From contig CP027241.1 in NCBI GenBank assembly GCA_002999035.1, positions 248,001-312,000 on the forward strand: a stretch of 64,000 nt of DNA, read 5' to 3'. Shown here one piece after another: positions 35,462 through 43,246 of this stretch (positions are counted from its first letter, which is position 1; every line of letters starts with the position of its first letter). Position numbers and translations under genes: made by a program. The notes under the pieces are model-generated. The model ran no database searches. It saw only the letters and a program-made list of their open reading frames with translations, and was not told where the DNA came from. Origin of the DNA: Lachnospiraceae bacterium oral taxon 500 (GTDB taxonomy: Bacteria; Bacillota; Clostridia; Lachnospirales; Vallitaleaceae).

Positions 35462-35640
35462 TTTTTTTGCAATTTTACCCGAAAAAGGCTCTTTTCATCG
35501 CATCTGCACCTGAAAACGGAAGCAGTCACTCTGGTTCGTACAGCCTTCTTCCATAAAAGGCTTTCATTTTTTCCGCAAAGAAGCTGCTGCACCGGGAAAA
35601 CAACCATCTTTGGTATATTATTTCCCGACGCAGCAGCCTG
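35462..35640 (-). promoter_or_regulatory. Structured leader/intergenic region upstream of the aminotransferase gene
   Basis: A large hairpin has arms GCTGCTGC-CGGGAAA (35583-35599) and TTTCCCG-GCAGCAGC (35621-35637). On the minus strand it is followed by CTTCTTTG, so it may end the chemoreceptor transcript. Between it and the aminotransferase ATG is a second stem (AAAGCCTT/AAGGCT) and a GAGCC-rich stretch. It matches no riboswitch I can name. Confidence 0.4.
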
Positions 35641-35657
35641 CTCTTGTTTACGGCTAT

Positions 35658-37646
35658 TTACATTTTAAACACAGAAATCATTTCTGTCAACTCCTGCGCC
35701 ATTTCTGCCAAATGTCCGCTGGAAGCAGCTATTTCATGAGCGGAGGCCGCCTGCTCCTCAACAAAGGAGGTCGACTGCTGAGCAGAAGCCGCATTTTCTT
35801 CCGACAGCGCCGATAAGTTTTCAATAATATTCAGCAAACTGTTTTCCGTCCGGCTCAATTCCTCGCCGGATTCATTCAGACGGCCGACCGCCTGCTGAGT
35901 TTGTTCCAACGCCGCCGAAATAGCATCAAACTGAGTATCGGTTTCTGATACCTTACCCGATTGATTGGCCACAATTTCACCGACCGAATTCATGATTTCC
36001 ACCGTTTCCGAAGTTTTGGTCGTTAAATTTTCCACAATCTTGCCAATCTCTTCGGTAAACTCGGTTGACTGCTCGGCCAGCTTCCGGATTTCTTCGGCTA
36101 CAACAGCAAATCCGCGGCCGGCTTCTCCGGCTCTGGCTGCTTCAATCGCCGCATTCAGTGCCAACAGATTGGTCTGATCGGCAATGGATTTAATCATATT
36201 GCTGGCACTGGAAATTTGATTGGCGCTCTCATTGGTGGTTGTGATCGCTTCCATAATCCGCTCCGATGCCATTTTGGATTTCTCGGTTTCCGCCACCAGT
36301 TCGCGAACGGATTGAACACCTTTTTTCTGTGCAGCCAGGGCATTCTTCGTTGTTTCGTTCAGGGCTTCAACCACTTCCTTATTTTTCTCTAAGGCGGTCT
36401 TCATCACCGACATCGCCTCGGTGCCTTCCTGCATATCCTCAGCCTGACTCTGTGCTCCCTGAGCAATCTCATCAACAGACCTTGCCACTTCCTCGGAGGC
36501 ATGTGCCGACTGTTCACTGGTAGCCGTCAACTGCTGCGAGGAAGCCGATACCTGATTGGCTACATCACTGACTTTTGTCAGAACCTCTTTTAAAGTATTT
36601 TTAACACTGACCAGCGACCGGGAAATTGCTCCGATTTCATCCTTCTGTTTGGAGTAAATCATCGACGGCGACTGATCCGTCAGAGTCAAATCGTATCCGG
36701 CCATCCCTTCCACACAGGTACTCAGCGCCTGAATCGGCTTCGATACAGAAACTGCATTCCACAAAGAGATTCCGCCCATCAGCAACAGCGCGCCGATACT
36801 AAGTAAAAGCAAAGTCAAACCCAACTGATTGGTTCCGCTGAAAAACTCAGACTTAGGCACCCGCATAACCAAATGCCACTCCGTCCCCTCAATCGGAGAG
36901 GTGGCATACATAATCGCCTGACCGTCAATCTCGGCTTCAAAGGTGAGCGGTGTATTACTCAGAAGTTTGGACGCGACTTTACTGTATTTCCCGTTTTCAA
37001 CATTGTGAATATCATCTTCGACCGTATAAACGGCATGCGCTACATATTTTCCACTTGCATCCAAAACACAGGCACTGCCTGTTTTCTCAATCTTAATCGC
37101 CCGCACCATGTTCTGCAGCTGCTCCAGCGAAATGTCAGCTCCGACCATGCCGAACCGCTTCCCGTTTTTCCTCATTTCCTTAGAAATCGTAATGATGGCA
37201 TTGCCATTAATCGTACTGACATAGGGCTGTGAAACTACCGGATCGGCATGGCCGATTGACAGACGATACCAGTCCTTTTCCACTATATTATAACCGGCCG
37301 GCGGCACCCAGCCCAGCGCATCGACATAGCGCCCGGTTTCCAGTCCGATAAAAAAGTTCATGATTTCGGAATTACTGTCCTTCATTTCTGCGAACATTTT
37401 TTCCAGTTCTTTATCGCTTAACTCCAGCCGGCTGAAAACCTCGGCAGTCGCCATCAGCATTCCTTTTTTGTCCTCGATCAGATTGCCGATCTCAGCCCCA
37501 TAGCGGGCGGACATCTGCTCAATCTTTTCGCCGTGCTCCTCGCGCAGCATGCTGGAAGCAAATAAATAGGAGCTGACCGACAAGACGGTTAAAATCACCA
37601 CCAGCGGTACCAGTGTTGTCACCAATATCCTGCTTCTTAGTTTCAT
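35658..37646 (-). CDS. Methyl-accepting chemotaxis protein
   Basis: The 662-residue chemoreceptor has an N-terminal membrane helix ([20 protein letters not shown]), a periplasm-equivalent dCache-type ligand domain to about residue 275 (including [20 protein letters not shown] and [20 protein letters not shown]), a second helix ([18 protein letters not shown]) and a HAMP segment. A long coiled-coil signalling domain follows, whose tip reads [19 protein letters not shown]. It should pass ligand information to CheA/CheW, encoded elsewhere. The family recognises amino acids, amines or organic acids; the ligand here is unknown. It is monocistronic. Confidence 0.95.
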   Translation of the reverse strand: MKLRSRILVTTLVPLVVILTVLSVSSYLFASSMLREEHGEKIEQMSARYGAEIGNLIEDKKGMLMATAEVFSRLELSDKELEKMFAEMKDSNSEIMNFFIGLETGRYVDALGWVPPAGYNIVEKDWYRLSIGHADPVVSQPYVSTINGNAIITISKEMRKNGKRFGMVGADISLEQLQNMVRAIKIEKTGSACVLDASGKYVAHAVYTVEDDIHNVENGKYSKVASKLLSNTPLTFEAEIDGQAIMYATSPIEGTEWHLVMRVPKSEFFSGTNQLGLTLLLLSIGALLLMGGISLWNAVSVSKPIQALSTCVEGMAGYDLTLTDQSPSMIYSKQKDEIGAISRSLVSVKNTLKEVLTKVSDVANQVSASSQQLTATSEQSAHASEEVARSVDEIAQGAQSQAEDMQEGTEAMSVMKTALEKNKEVVEALNETTKNALAAQKKGVQSVRELVAETEKSKMASERIMEAITTTNESANQISSASNMIKSIADQTNLLALNAAIEAARAGEAGRGFAVVAEEIRKLAEQSTEFTEEIGKIVENLTTKTSETVEIMNSVGEIVANQSGKVSETDTQFDAISAALEQTQQAVGRLNESGEELSRTENSLLNIIENLSALSEENAASAQQSTSFVEEQAASAHEIAASSGHLAEMAQELTEMISVFKM

Positions 37647-37919
37647 AGTTTTCCCTTCCTTCCTTGATTCCTTGTTTAACTTTTCTCCGGTCTTCTTTGG
37701 ACTCTGTCAAGATGCATATACCAAGCTGAAAAAAGAGCATTTTAATAAACATGAGAAAGTTGAGTTAACATTTTGCATTTTAATCCGTTCAAGACAGCAG
37801 CAAAGCCAGAAAATTATCAGAAATAAGTATACATACCAATCCGGCGTAAACCACTACTATCATTGTAATTATCGGCACGATCGGCCATTTCCTGAAGATT
37901 AAATTTTATAAATTCCATC

Positions 37920-38062
37920 TTTGAAGCGCGCAGGCATAAATGAATGCACCTGTGAAGCGGCATATTCATTTTGCAGCGCTTGATCGTCAGACGGAGACAC
38001 GAGGTGCTGCAAATGCGAAACATTTGGTCTGACGGCGGATAACTGCATGATAAAATGCCGCC
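37920..38062. repeat. Intergenic repeat family 2, rearranged copy
   Basis: GAAGCGCGCAGGCATAAATG with CTGTGAAGCGGCAT, and further on GCAAATGCGAAACATTTGG with TCTGACGGCGGATAA, match the two blocks at 12830-12985 (in reverse complement), but in the opposite order. It lies between the chemoreceptor start and the truA stop. The adjoining 37647-37920 stretch is AT-rich and carries the chemoreceptor ribosome site (GGAAGGGAAAACT) but no gene. Confidence 0.55.
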
Positions 38063-38077
38063 GCTGCAAAAACTTCG

Positions 38078-38851
38078 TTAATAATTGATCTCCAGAAGCG
38101 TCAGTCCCTTCGCCGCTAAGGTCTTGGACGCCAGCCCCCGGTCGCCGGTTTGATAAGCCAGCCTGATTCGGGCATCGATCTCCTGCCGGCTGATCTGGCT
38201 GCTCCCCCAAAAGACAATACAGCCGGCAATGATCCGGACCATATTGTAAAGAAAGCCGTCGCCTTCCAAATAAATCTCATACGCCTGCCCGCACTCCCTG
38301 CCGATATACGGATCTGCTTTTTCCGTCACCTGGCAGCGGTAAATTTGACGAACGGTATCCGCTACTGTCTTTTTTTGCGAGGAAAAAGCGTTAAAATCAT
38401 GGCGGCCGACAAACCGGGCGGCAATATAGCGCATTTTATCATAGTCGCAGCGCGGCCGAATCAAAACATGATCCCGACAGTAAGCCGGCAATTCCACGTT
38501 TCCGTTCCAGATTTTATAGACATAAAGCTTGCTTTTGGCATGATAACGAGGATGAAAATCGGCCGGCACGGGCTCCGCTCTCCATACCCGGATGTCCGCC
38601 GGTAAATAAGAATTAAAGGCATTTAAAACTTTTTGCGGGCTGTGGCCGGATTCGGTTCGGAGCAGCGCTCTTTGACCGACCGCGTGTACGCCGGCGTCGG
38701 TGCGCGAAGCGGTCGTAATCGTAAAACCAGCCGGCAAAAAAGAGGCCCCGGCTCTCATCATACATTCCTGAACCGCCAGCGCATTTGCCTGAGTCTGCCA
38801 GCCGGCATAAGCCGTTCCGTCATAGGCGATGGTTAATAAAATTGTTTGCAT
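38078..38851 (-). CDS. truA: tRNA pseudouridine(38-40) synthase TruA
   Basis: The roughly 257-residue protein begins MQTILLTIAYDGTAYAGWQT and has the catalytic aspartate in SRTDAGVHAVGQ (near residue 52), HDFNAFSSQKK and the GDGFLYNMVRIIAG motif of the TruA family. It makes pseudouridine at positions 38-40 of tRNA anticodon arms. The start at 38851 is chosen because AAAGGAATATTT precedes it; the frame extends further upstream without a ribosome site. It is a single gene flanked by repeat-like DNA on both sides. Confidence 0.95.
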   Translation of the reverse strand: MQTILLTIAYDGTAYAGWQTQANALAVQECMMRAGASFLPAGFTITTASRTDAGVHAVGQRALLRTESGHSPQKVLNAFNSYLPADIRVWRAEPVPADFHPRYHAKSKLYVYKIWNGNVELPAYCRDHVLIRPRCDYDKMRYIAARFVGRHDFNAFSSQKKTVADTVRQIYRCQVTEKADPYIGRECGQAYEIYLEGDGFLYNMVRIIAGCIVFWGSSQISRQEIDARIRLAYQTGDRGLASKTLAAKGLTLLEINY

Positions 38852-38877
38852 AAATATTCCTTTGCCTCTCCGGTGCC

Positions 38878-39003
38878 GGGCAATCCCGCGGAGAAATTTT
38901 TGACATCGGCGATTCCGGCGGAATTGCCCAATAAAAAGTGTGTACCTTGGCACACACTTGACGCGCGGCGCCGTAAGGCAAGTTTCCGCGCCGCGAGCCG
39001 CGC
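38878..39003. repeat. Cluster of nested palindromes upstream of truA
   Basis: Three inverted repeats follow one another: GGGCAATCCCGCGGA with TCCGGCGGAATTGCCC (38878-38931), AGTGTGT with ACACACTT (~38936-38960), and GCGCGGCGC with GCGCCGCG (~38962-39000), the last with a loop containing CCGTAAGG. No gene or T-run is present. Confidence 0.5.
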
Positions 39004-39052
39004 ATTCCCCGGAGAGTTTATTTAATGGAAAAATTTCTTATTAAAGATTAAA

Positions 39053-39090
39053 TAAAAAAGGCTGCGCCGGATACTCCCCAGCACAGCCAT
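39053..39090 (-). terminator. Terminator of the cold-shock protein gene
   Basis: On the minus strand GGCTGTGC and GCGCAGCC form a stem with a small mismatch, followed by TTTTTTATT. It lies 14 bp beyond the csp stop codon. Confidence 0.85.
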
Positions 39091-39103
39091 CCTTGACTTA
39101 TTT

Positions 39104-39304
39104 CTATAATTTAACAACATCAGCCGCTTGCGGACCCTTGGAACCTTCCACGATATTAAATTCTACCTGGTCGCCTTCTTCCAAAGACTTAAAGCCGTCG
39201 CCGCCGATAGCGGTGAAATGTACGAATACATCGTCTCCCCCATCAACTGAAATAAATCCAAAACCTTTTTTTGCGTCAAACCACTTCACTGTGCCCTGTT
39301 TCAT
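39104..39304 (-). CDS. Cold-shock protein (CspA family)
   Basis: The 66-residue protein is a single cold-shock domain. RNP1 is KGFGFISV and RNP2 is VFVHFTA. It binds single-stranded RNA or DNA and acts as an RNA chaperone. The transcript starts from a clear promoter at 39395-39423 and has an approximately 80-base 5' leader, as is usual for csp genes, with an AGGAGGAAGAAA ribosome site. It is monocistronic with a strong terminator. Confidence 0.97.
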   Translation of the reverse strand: MKQGTVKWFDAKKGFGFISVDGGDDVFVHFTAIGGDGFKSLEEGDQVEFNIVEGSKGPQAADVVKL

Positions 39305-39394
39305 TTTCTTCCTCCTGTAAATTAAAAATCACTGCGCGTAGGTTGAGTATTTAACTTCAATTAAGATGGAGTCTGCAATCAACTCTACCTGCTT

Positions 39395-39423
39395 AGAATA
39401 TCACTTATTTTATGCATTGTCAA
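39395..39423 (-). promoter_or_regulatory. Sigma-A type promoter of the cold-shock gene
   Basis: On the minus strand TTGACA (39423-39418) and TATTCT (39400-39395) are spaced by 17 bp. The ATG at 39304 lies about 85 bases downstream. Confidence 0.75.
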
Positions 39424-39592
39424 ACGTTTTTTAAAAGTTTGGTTAATTTTTGTTAATTCACATCATTTTTTTGATGAAATTGCCGGTATCTTCCGCAAAA
39501 ATACAGGCGTCGGATATTTGCCGCGGCATGTACCTTTTCCCCGGCGCCAATGTCCGGCTTGAGTTTTATGAATTCAAGCCGGAACCGCCTTT

Positions 39593-40720
39593 TTAAATTT
39601 CCAATGCCCTTTCCCGCTGATGAACTTTGGCCAGATAATAGCCGATCAGCAAAAAGGCGGCCGCAAAGAGGAGCTGCATTCCCATATTGGCGAACCAATT
39701 GCCGGAACCGGTATAAATGGCTTCATTGGCATTGACAAAATAATACCCCGGCACAAAATGCGCCAGCTTCAGGGCAAAACCGCCCAAAAACTCCTGCGGG
39801 ATAAACGCGCCGGACACAAAGGCGCTGCCCAGCGAGACTATATTGGCGATGGCGCTTAAGGCGCTTTTATTTTGCACGACGGTATTTAAACAAAAGGTCA
39901 GACACAGCGTCGTCACCATTAACACCGCCAAATTAAGGGCATACAGACCGATATTAACCTGACTGAAGTCAATTTTGTTAATCAGCAGGGAAACCACCAG
40001 CAAAATCGCCCACAGCAGCACGCCGAAGATCAGCTGCCCGATAAACATTTGAACCTGAAAGCCGCGCAACGATTTGCCCGAACAGCGGTTCCGGAAAGTA
40101 ATCTTTTTGTTGTTAAAATCGGCCATCACCATGCCGATGACAAAGAGTACCACCGCGGTCAGCGGATAAAGCGCCGCGTTCATATAAATCTTGTACCACT
40201 CGGTTTGGCCGGTCTGGCGGCGAGTCGATCCCACCATCCGAACCTCGGCTTTTTCCTGCAGCGCGCCGTCTAACCGTTCATAATTAATCCCGCCGTCCTT
40301 ATCCCGGCTCAGGTTGAGCAAATACATATAACCGCTCAGATCCTGGACGGCCTTATAAGCCGTGGTCGAAAAGGTACTTTGATGCACCTCGATCTCCCGC
40401 TCCCCGCCGGCCTCGGCAAAGCCCTTAGGAATAACCGCGACCATGTCAAACAAACCCATATAAATCTGCTCATCGATATCCTGCTTATCCGGCGCCGGCA
40501 GTAGTGTATTGCCCGCCGCTAAATACTCGCTTAAATGCCGGGCCGCCGGGCCGCCGTCCTCGTCAATCAGCGCGATATTGGCTTTGACCGCCGTATACTG
40601 CTGCCCGCCTCCATCCTGCTGCGCCGCCATGATCCCGATCACCACGAACATCACCACATACATGCTGGCCGCCAAATGATAGCGGCCTAATATTTTTAAA
40701 AAATATCTAAAAACTGTCAT
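39593..40720 (-). CDS. ABC-2 type transporter permease (second subunit)
   Basis: The roughly 375-residue protein starts MTVFRYFLKILGRYHLAAS at 40720, where GGAGGAGAAGTT precedes it. It has one N-terminal helix, a large extracytoplasmic domain (residues ~40-175) and then five C-terminal helices (e.g. AILLVVSLLINKI and GALFVSGAFIPQEFLGGF), the layout of DrrB/YhgE/LinL-type exporter permeases. It overlaps the preceding permease gene by 14 bp. With that permease and the ATPase it should form an exporter; the substrate (antibiotic, peptide or lipid) is unknown. Confidence 0.9.
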   Translation of the reverse strand: MTVFRYFLKILGRYHLAASMYVVMFVVIGIMAAQQDGGGQQYTAVKANIALIDEDGGPAARHLSEYLAAGNTLLPAPDKQDIDEQIYMGLFDMVAVIPKGFAEAGGEREIEVHQSTFSTTAYKAVQDLSGYMYLLNLSRDKDGGINYERLDGALQEKAEVRMVGSTRRQTGQTEWYKIYMNAALYPLTAVVLFVIGMVMADFNNKKITFRNRCSGKSLRGFQVQMFIGQLIFGVLLWAILLVVSLLINKIDFSQVNIGLYALNLAVLMVTTLCLTFCLNTVVQNKSALSAIANIVSLGSAFVSGAFIPQEFLGGFALKLAHFVPGYYFVNANEAIYTGSGNWFANMGMQLLFAAAFLLIGYYLAKVHQRERALEI

Positions 40721-41759
40721 AACTTCTCCTCCGTAAAGCCCGAACCGACAGCAGCGCAAACATCGTGCTCAGAGCCAGCAGGATGAAAATCCCCCTGCCG
40801 TAATAATTGTAATTGCCCAGCAGATTAATCCGGTAAAGTCCGCTGGTAATGATTGAAACCGGATTGATTTGATCCAGCCACGGCAAGCAGCGCATAATCA
40901 TGGTCTTGATCGATATACTCATCATCCCGGAAAGAGCCGATAAAAACAAGGGAATCCCAATCCCCAAGCCCGTTTTCAGCTGCGGACTCAGGCGGCTGTT
41001 CGAGCCCAGCCAGACGCCCATCGTGATGCCCACCAGATTTCCCGCCGCAATCAGGCCGAGACTGGCCGGATACTCGGTAAACAGATGAATTTTAAGCCCC
41101 CAGTTAATATAAGCGATTAAAAGCAGATTGGCCAATAAATTTAAGCTGACTACCACCGCCAAACCGCTGAAAATATAGGGGCCTTTTTTGATCGGGGAAA
41201 CCGTCATCCTTTTGCCCAATTCCGATACATCCGCCTGAAAGATGTCTAAAATTTGAACGCCGCCGAAAAATCCGTAAAAGCAAACCATCCCCAGCAAAGT
41301 ATAAAACATGAGCGCATAAGGCGAAACCCTTTGTTGTTCCATTTTGATATAAGTTTTATCAAAGTCAATCCCGGCGGGATCCGCTCCATGCTCGAACAGA
41401 TAAAAAAACTGCTTTAAATTGGTGACAATATTCTGAACCGCCGTTTGGCTAACCCCGGACTTCGCCACCAAAACTTCCATATCGCCGGTCACATAAGCGG
41501 CGATTTCTCCGGATTTTAGCGCGTCTTCCGCCGCCTCGGCCGGATATTCCTTTAACTGCAAGGCCTCAATATTTTTTAAAATCCCCTTTAATTCATTGTC
41601 CGGCCCAATCCCGACCGCGAACCGAATCGGCTTTTCGGTCAGAAGCGAGCCGAAGGCCAGATAAAAAAAGCTGCATAAAATAATCGGATATAAAATCGTC
41701 CAAAAAACAAAGGCTTTCTCCCGAAACATTGATTTGATTGTATACTCTAAGCTTCTCAT
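40707..41759 (-). CDS. ABC-2 type transporter permease (first subunit)
   Basis: The 350-residue protein has one N-terminal helix (AFVFWTILYPIILCSFFYLA), an extracytoplasmic segment to about residue 150, and five further helices (YALMFYTLLGMVCFYGFFG, SGLAVVVSLNLLANLLLIA, GIFILLALSTMFALLSV). It is translated just after the ATPase gene (3 bp gap) and overlaps the second permease gene by 14 bp, so three genes form one operon. The two dissimilar permeases probably make a heterodimer. Confidence 0.9.
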   Translation of the reverse strand: MRSLEYTIKSMFREKAFVFWTILYPIILCSFFYLAFGSLLTEKPIRFAVGIGPDNELKGILKNIEALQLKEYPAEAAEDALKSGEIAAYVTGDMEVLVAKSGVSQTAVQNIVTNLKQFFYLFEHGADPAGIDFDKTYIKMEQQRVSPYALMFYTLLGMVCFYGFFGGVQILDIFQADVSELGKRMTVSPIKKGPYIFSGLAVVVSLNLLANLLLIAYINWGLKIHLFTEYPASLGLIAAGNLVGITMGVWLGSNSRLSPQLKTGLGIGIPLFLSALSGMMSISIKTMIMRCLPWLDQINPVSIITSGLYRINLLGNYNYYGRGIFILLALSTMFALLSVRALRRRSYDSF

Positions 41760-41761
41760 CC

Positions 41762-42694
41762 TTATTCCCTCAATTCCTTGCCAGTCAGCTCCAAAAATAC
41801 CTCGTTCAGGGTCGAGCGCCGGATATAAAGACTGTTATAAATTAGGCCCCGCTCTTCGATAAAGCTAAGCAGGCTGTTCAGATTCCCGCTCCGGGACAAA
41901 AACTGAAGCAGATAGCCGTCGGCATAATCATCGACCCGGACAATGCCCGGCAATTTTTTCAGTTCTTCGGCCAGCCCCGGCGCTTCGTTTTTAAAGGAAA
42001 TTTCAATTTTTTCGCCGCCGCAGATTCTTTCCTTCAATTCCTCGGGACTGCCTTCGGCAATATTTTTGCCCTTATCCATGATAATAATTTTTTTGCACAG
42101 ACTTTCCGCTTCCTCTAAATAATGAGTGGTATAAATAATCGTCGCTCCGGCCTTATTCAAATTGCGGATGCCCTCCAGAATAAAATTGCGGCTTTGAGCA
42201 TCAACCGCTACAGTCGGCTCATCCAAAAAAATCAATTCCGGCTTATGAGCAATTCCACAGGCAATATTTAAGCGCCTCTTCAAACCACCGCTTAACTTTT
42301 TCGGCAAAAACTTACGGTATTTGGTCAGTTCCGTAAACTCAAGCGCTTCTTCCACCCGCTCTTTCCGCAATTTACTGTCGTCAATGTAAAGCCCGCAAAA
42401 ATAATCAATATTTTCCCAAACATTCAGCGTATCAAAAACCGACACTTCCTGCGGCACCACCCCGATCCGCCTTTTCAGGTCATAGGCATTTGGCTCCATC
42501 CGGCGGTCAAACAGCTTAATTTCTCCTTTATCATAAGTCAAAAGTGCCAGTGCACAGTGAATAAACGTAGTTTTCCCAGAACCGTTCGGCCCCAAAAGAC
42601 CGATAATATCCCCCTTTTGAGCGCTGAACCCAAAATGATCCAACGCCGTAACTTCCTTATACCTTTTGACCACATTATTTGCTTCTATAATCAT
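41762..42694 (-). CDS. ABC transporter ATP-binding protein (drug-export type)
   Basis: The roughly 310-residue protein has Walker A GLLGPNGSGKTT, Q-loop GVVPQEVSVFDTL, signature LSGGLKRRLNIA, Walker B LIFLDEPTVAVD and H-loop YTTHYLEEAE. The C-terminal region beyond residue ~220 is the short accessory domain of DrrA-like ATPases. The start at 42694 (MIIEANNVVKRYKEV) follows GGAGGGACAAATT. First gene of the three-gene exporter operon. A response regulator/kinase pair lies a few kb away and may control it, but this is unproven. Confidence 0.94.
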   Translation of the reverse strand: MIIEANNVVKRYKEVTALDHFGFSAQKGDIIGLLGPNGSGKTTFIHCALALLTYDKGEIKLFDRRMEPNAYDLKRRIGVVPQEVSVFDTLNVWENIDYFCGLYIDDSKLRKERVEEALEFTELTKYRKFLPKKLSGGLKRRLNIACGIAHKPELIFLDEPTVAVDAQSRNFILEGIRNLNKAGATIIYTTHYLEEAESLCKKIIIMDKGKNIAEGSPEELKERICGGEKIEISFKNEAPGLAEELKKLPGIVRVDDYADGYLLQFLSRSGNLNSLLSFIEERGLIYNSLYIRRSTLNEVFLELTGKELRE

Positions 42695-42726
42695 AATTTG
42701 TCCCTCCGTAAAAGATATGCTGGTTT

Positions 42727-43034
42727 CCAGTTCAGGCAGTATCATACGCAACTATCCATCCGCCTAACACATACATGCACATTTTGTTTCCAGTTCAGGC
42801 AAGCGGATAGTTATGATTGATATGCCGGAGAGCTTGCTTTCACAGGCAGTATCAAGCATAACTATCCATTTGCGGAACATGCTGCTAATTCGCTTGCTGC
42901 GAATTAGCAGTGGCTTGCCTGAACTGCTAAAGTTTTAGAGCAAACCAATACTTATGTCCGATATGCCGGAGAGCTTGCTCTCCAAAGGCATATCAATCAT
43001 AACTATCCATTTGCGAATAGCTTGCCTGAACTGC
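42727..43034. repeat. Palindromic repeat family 3 cluster
   Basis: The 42791-42926 unit has outer arms CAGTTCAGGCAAGC and GCTTGCCTGAACTG, inner arms GGATAGTTATGATTGATATG and a degenerate matching CAAGCATAACTATCC, a loop with GGAGAGCTTGCT, and a nested hairpin CTGCTAATTCGC/GCGAATTAGCAG. A second unit (~42941-43034) keeps the right arm but has a worn left arm. A fragment (42727-42790) joins a left end to a right half. It fills the gap between the ABC ATPase and GGDEF/EAL genes. The remaining 43035-43200 shows no gene. Confidence 0.75.
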
Positions 43035-43200
43035 AACACGTTTTTCTCTTATCCCTAAAAAAATCAGAACCAGCGGTTATGTTTTCCCGAAATCCGCCGA
43101 TACAATGATTAAGTGTTACTGTGATATTTTATTTTAAATATATCTTACCGCCTTGTTGCTTTGATTATATCCGCTTTGCCAATAGCAGACAAGTGCGGCT

Positions 43201-43228
43201 TGTCATGTTTGGAGATGACATTTGTCAT
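43201..43228 (+). promoter_or_regulatory. Possible operator before the GGDEF/EAL gene
   Basis: TGTCAT and ATGACA, eight bases apart, form an inverted repeat and a third TGTCAT follows two bases later, 20 bp before the ribosome site AAGGAGTTTATACT. Such spacing could bind a dimeric regulator. No clear -35/-10 pair was found nearby. Confidence 0.35.
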
Positions 43229-43246
43229 TTTTAAGGAGTTTATACT

